A stretch of DNA of 6,748 nt from Acidobacteriaceae bacterium (lineage in GTDB: Bacteria > Acidobacteriota > Terriglobia > Terriglobales > Acidobacteriaceae). Location of the stretch: NCBI GenBank assembly GCA_030838305.1, contig JAUTWY010000502.1, positions 1 to 6,748 of the forward strand, given 5' to 3'. Position 1 is the stretch's first letter, and each line of letters starts with the position of its first letter. This document shows, piece after piece, positions 6,601 through 6,748 of the stretch. Position numbers and translations under genes: made by a program. The notes below the pieces were generated by a model. The model saw only the letters and a list, made by a program, of their open reading frames with translations, had not been told where the DNA came from and did no database searches.

Positions 6601-6748
6601 CTTTGAGGACGCGATCCGCCTACCGAAAGCGAATAGGATCCGCGAGTCGACACTTCGCTGCTTGGGCCACCGTTAAAAAAGCTATTGGGATTGGTTTCCT
6701 GAGTTGTGCCAGGCGTCAAAGTTGCAAGCTGCACGAAATCACGTCCGT
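3636..6748 (-). CDS. Oar-like TonB-dependent outer-membrane receptor, 5' end missing (runs off right edge)
   Basis: The frame is open from the right edge to the TAG at 3636-3638, giving 1036 visible residues. The GTG at 6734 is not the start: the preceding codons read GRDF, so the edge cuts the conserved 'GRDFVQLATLTPG' plug entry. A signal peptide, any carboxypeptidase-regulatory-like domain and the TonB box would lie outside. Visible plug features are 'LLDGNDNNE' (53-61), 'IQEFKVLTYNYSAEWG' (76-91) and 'TVLVTTKSGSNQFHGSLFEFFRN' (about 97-119), then 'NQFGGALGGAIQKDKTFFFIDYQ' (138-160). The rest is a long beta-barrel with typical stretches such as 'PFVQDDWRVSKNLTVNLGL' (531-549), 'GYAGSRSHHI' (728-737), 'YDLPFGKGKQ' (862-871) and 'FRAEFFNIFNHSQFG' (990-1004), ending in '...IQFALKLKF' with the terminal Phe used in barrel insertion. 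Such receptors are numerous in Acidobacteriota and usually assumed to import glycans, peptides or other large ligands using TonB-ExbBD energy; the ligand here is unknown. Twelve cysteines fall in six close pairs, perhaps loop disulfides. The hydrolase pair follows on the same strand. Confidence 0.95.
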   Translation of the reverse strand, partial: GRDFVQLATLTPGTTQETNPNSFFNGGPSSEVSTRGSYSLSVGGSRPQSTDWLLDGNDNNELTAGGISILPSIDAIQEFKVLTYNYSAEWGTRAGPTVLVTTKSGSNQFHGSLFEFFRNTKLDARSYFASSREKFNLNQFGGALGGAIQKDKTFFFIDYQAKMQRRGVPFNGFVPTAAMRTGDFSADLFGVVPQTYSQILFNPYATTAGTRPAFMCTGSSTGPAIPANPDGTQTGGVPCNKIPSNLLDPVTSQMVNLYPLPTPGVAPGSVFNFTSVPVRKLNEGEFDIRLDHNFSSKDSVFARFSYDQAVSFVPGGSPGFAEANAFASTQDITNHGRNVALSETHIFSDRTINQFNAGFNRIFNHILSFGDRSCESANLGIPGANLDSSCPSLGVVPPGLSQSKKDCISCGLTSTSIGGPYWSLGDRGFAPFQGGTNVFSISDSFDMIRGNHDIRVGGGFRDMQMNVETNAFQDGFWVYTNTWTSAVSGGFAGSGGGDNMADFLLGMPDLGLHDQTFQGATTGRRWKLIRPFVQDDWRVSKNLTVNLGLAWALVTPITEAHNRQANFDIQTLTYLIPGQGSDARAGIKMDKTAFEPRIGLAWKPMGSQTTAVRAGYAIFHDSSWNQGGQGLWENPPFFMESAVGSFFFPDLCPFSAPNSGGAPPACASLGTTGLPASAGFPVFAASPGLGSFAGTVQSQNLDFKQGRVQQFNLSIEHQFPGSIVLTAGYAGSRSHHILVDGMNLNASSPNACPGGLDPVLGYTLGCGTPVAPAGPFTTVAATSDSGSARYDSLQVKAETKSARHGIYALLGYTYARNFDSGFNDGLGSTAGATYWPLPGTTRADWALSQIQLNHNFTASVIYDLPFGKGKQFGSSWNGPLNAVLGNWEVDVIEKATSGFPIFMIASSNNSGTNLTNNGNNFNRPDQLCSAKSSHPTLSEWFNTQCFAAPANGELGNAPRAPAYGPRFVNTDFSAIKHFVLPYRDGMMLDFRAEFFNIFNHSQFGQPGSDVESSTFGVISSTVNNPRLIQFALKLKF

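Overview
The window looks like a piece of an Acidobacteriota (Terriglobia-type) genome. The judgement rests on gene content: an Oar-like TonB-dependent receptor with the class-typical 'GRDFVQLATLTPG' plug entry, and a TPR protein with an N-terminal 'FTVAGVTD...GGHGSD' motif that I recall from proteins of that phylum. This was not confirmed by any search. Coding density is high. There is no rRNA, tRNA, CRISPR array, insertion sequence or phage gene that I can see.

Layout: (1) Bases 1-1288, + strand: the 3' part of a TPR-repeat protein whose start lies left of the window. (2) Bases 1301-2380 and 2427-3530, both - strand: two tandem paralogous nucleoside-hydrolase-family proteins, each with a signal peptide, separated by 46 bp and probably co-transcribed. 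They converge on the TPR gene with a 12-bp gap. (3) Bases 3531-3635: a short intergenic region with a 9-bp-stem hairpin and an imperfect copy of the last codons of the receptor gene. (4) Bases 3636-6748, - strand: an Oar-like TonB-dependent outer-membrane receptor cut off at the right edge, missing its signal peptide, any N-terminal carboxypeptidase-regulatory-like domain and the start of the plug.

How the parts may work together (inference): receptor and hydrolases lie on one strand in the order receptor - hydrolase A - hydrolase B, which suggests an envelope module in which the receptor takes up a ligand and the exported hydrolases cleave an N-glycosidic (ribosyl) substrate in the periplasm. 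Both hydrolases depart from the textbook family active site: the family's DxDxxxDD loop is lengthened and altered, and the 'HDP' histidine is replaced by tryptophan. The downstream copy has also lost further aspartates. The substrate is therefore open, and classical nucleoside hydrolysis should not be assumed. The TPR gene is on the other strand and is probably a separate transcription unit.

The points most worth a second look are the divergent tandem hydrolase pair next to a TonB receptor, the repeat and hairpin between receptor and hydrolases, and the twelve cysteines of the receptor falling into six close pairs. Nothing here amounts to a clearly new defence or mobile system.
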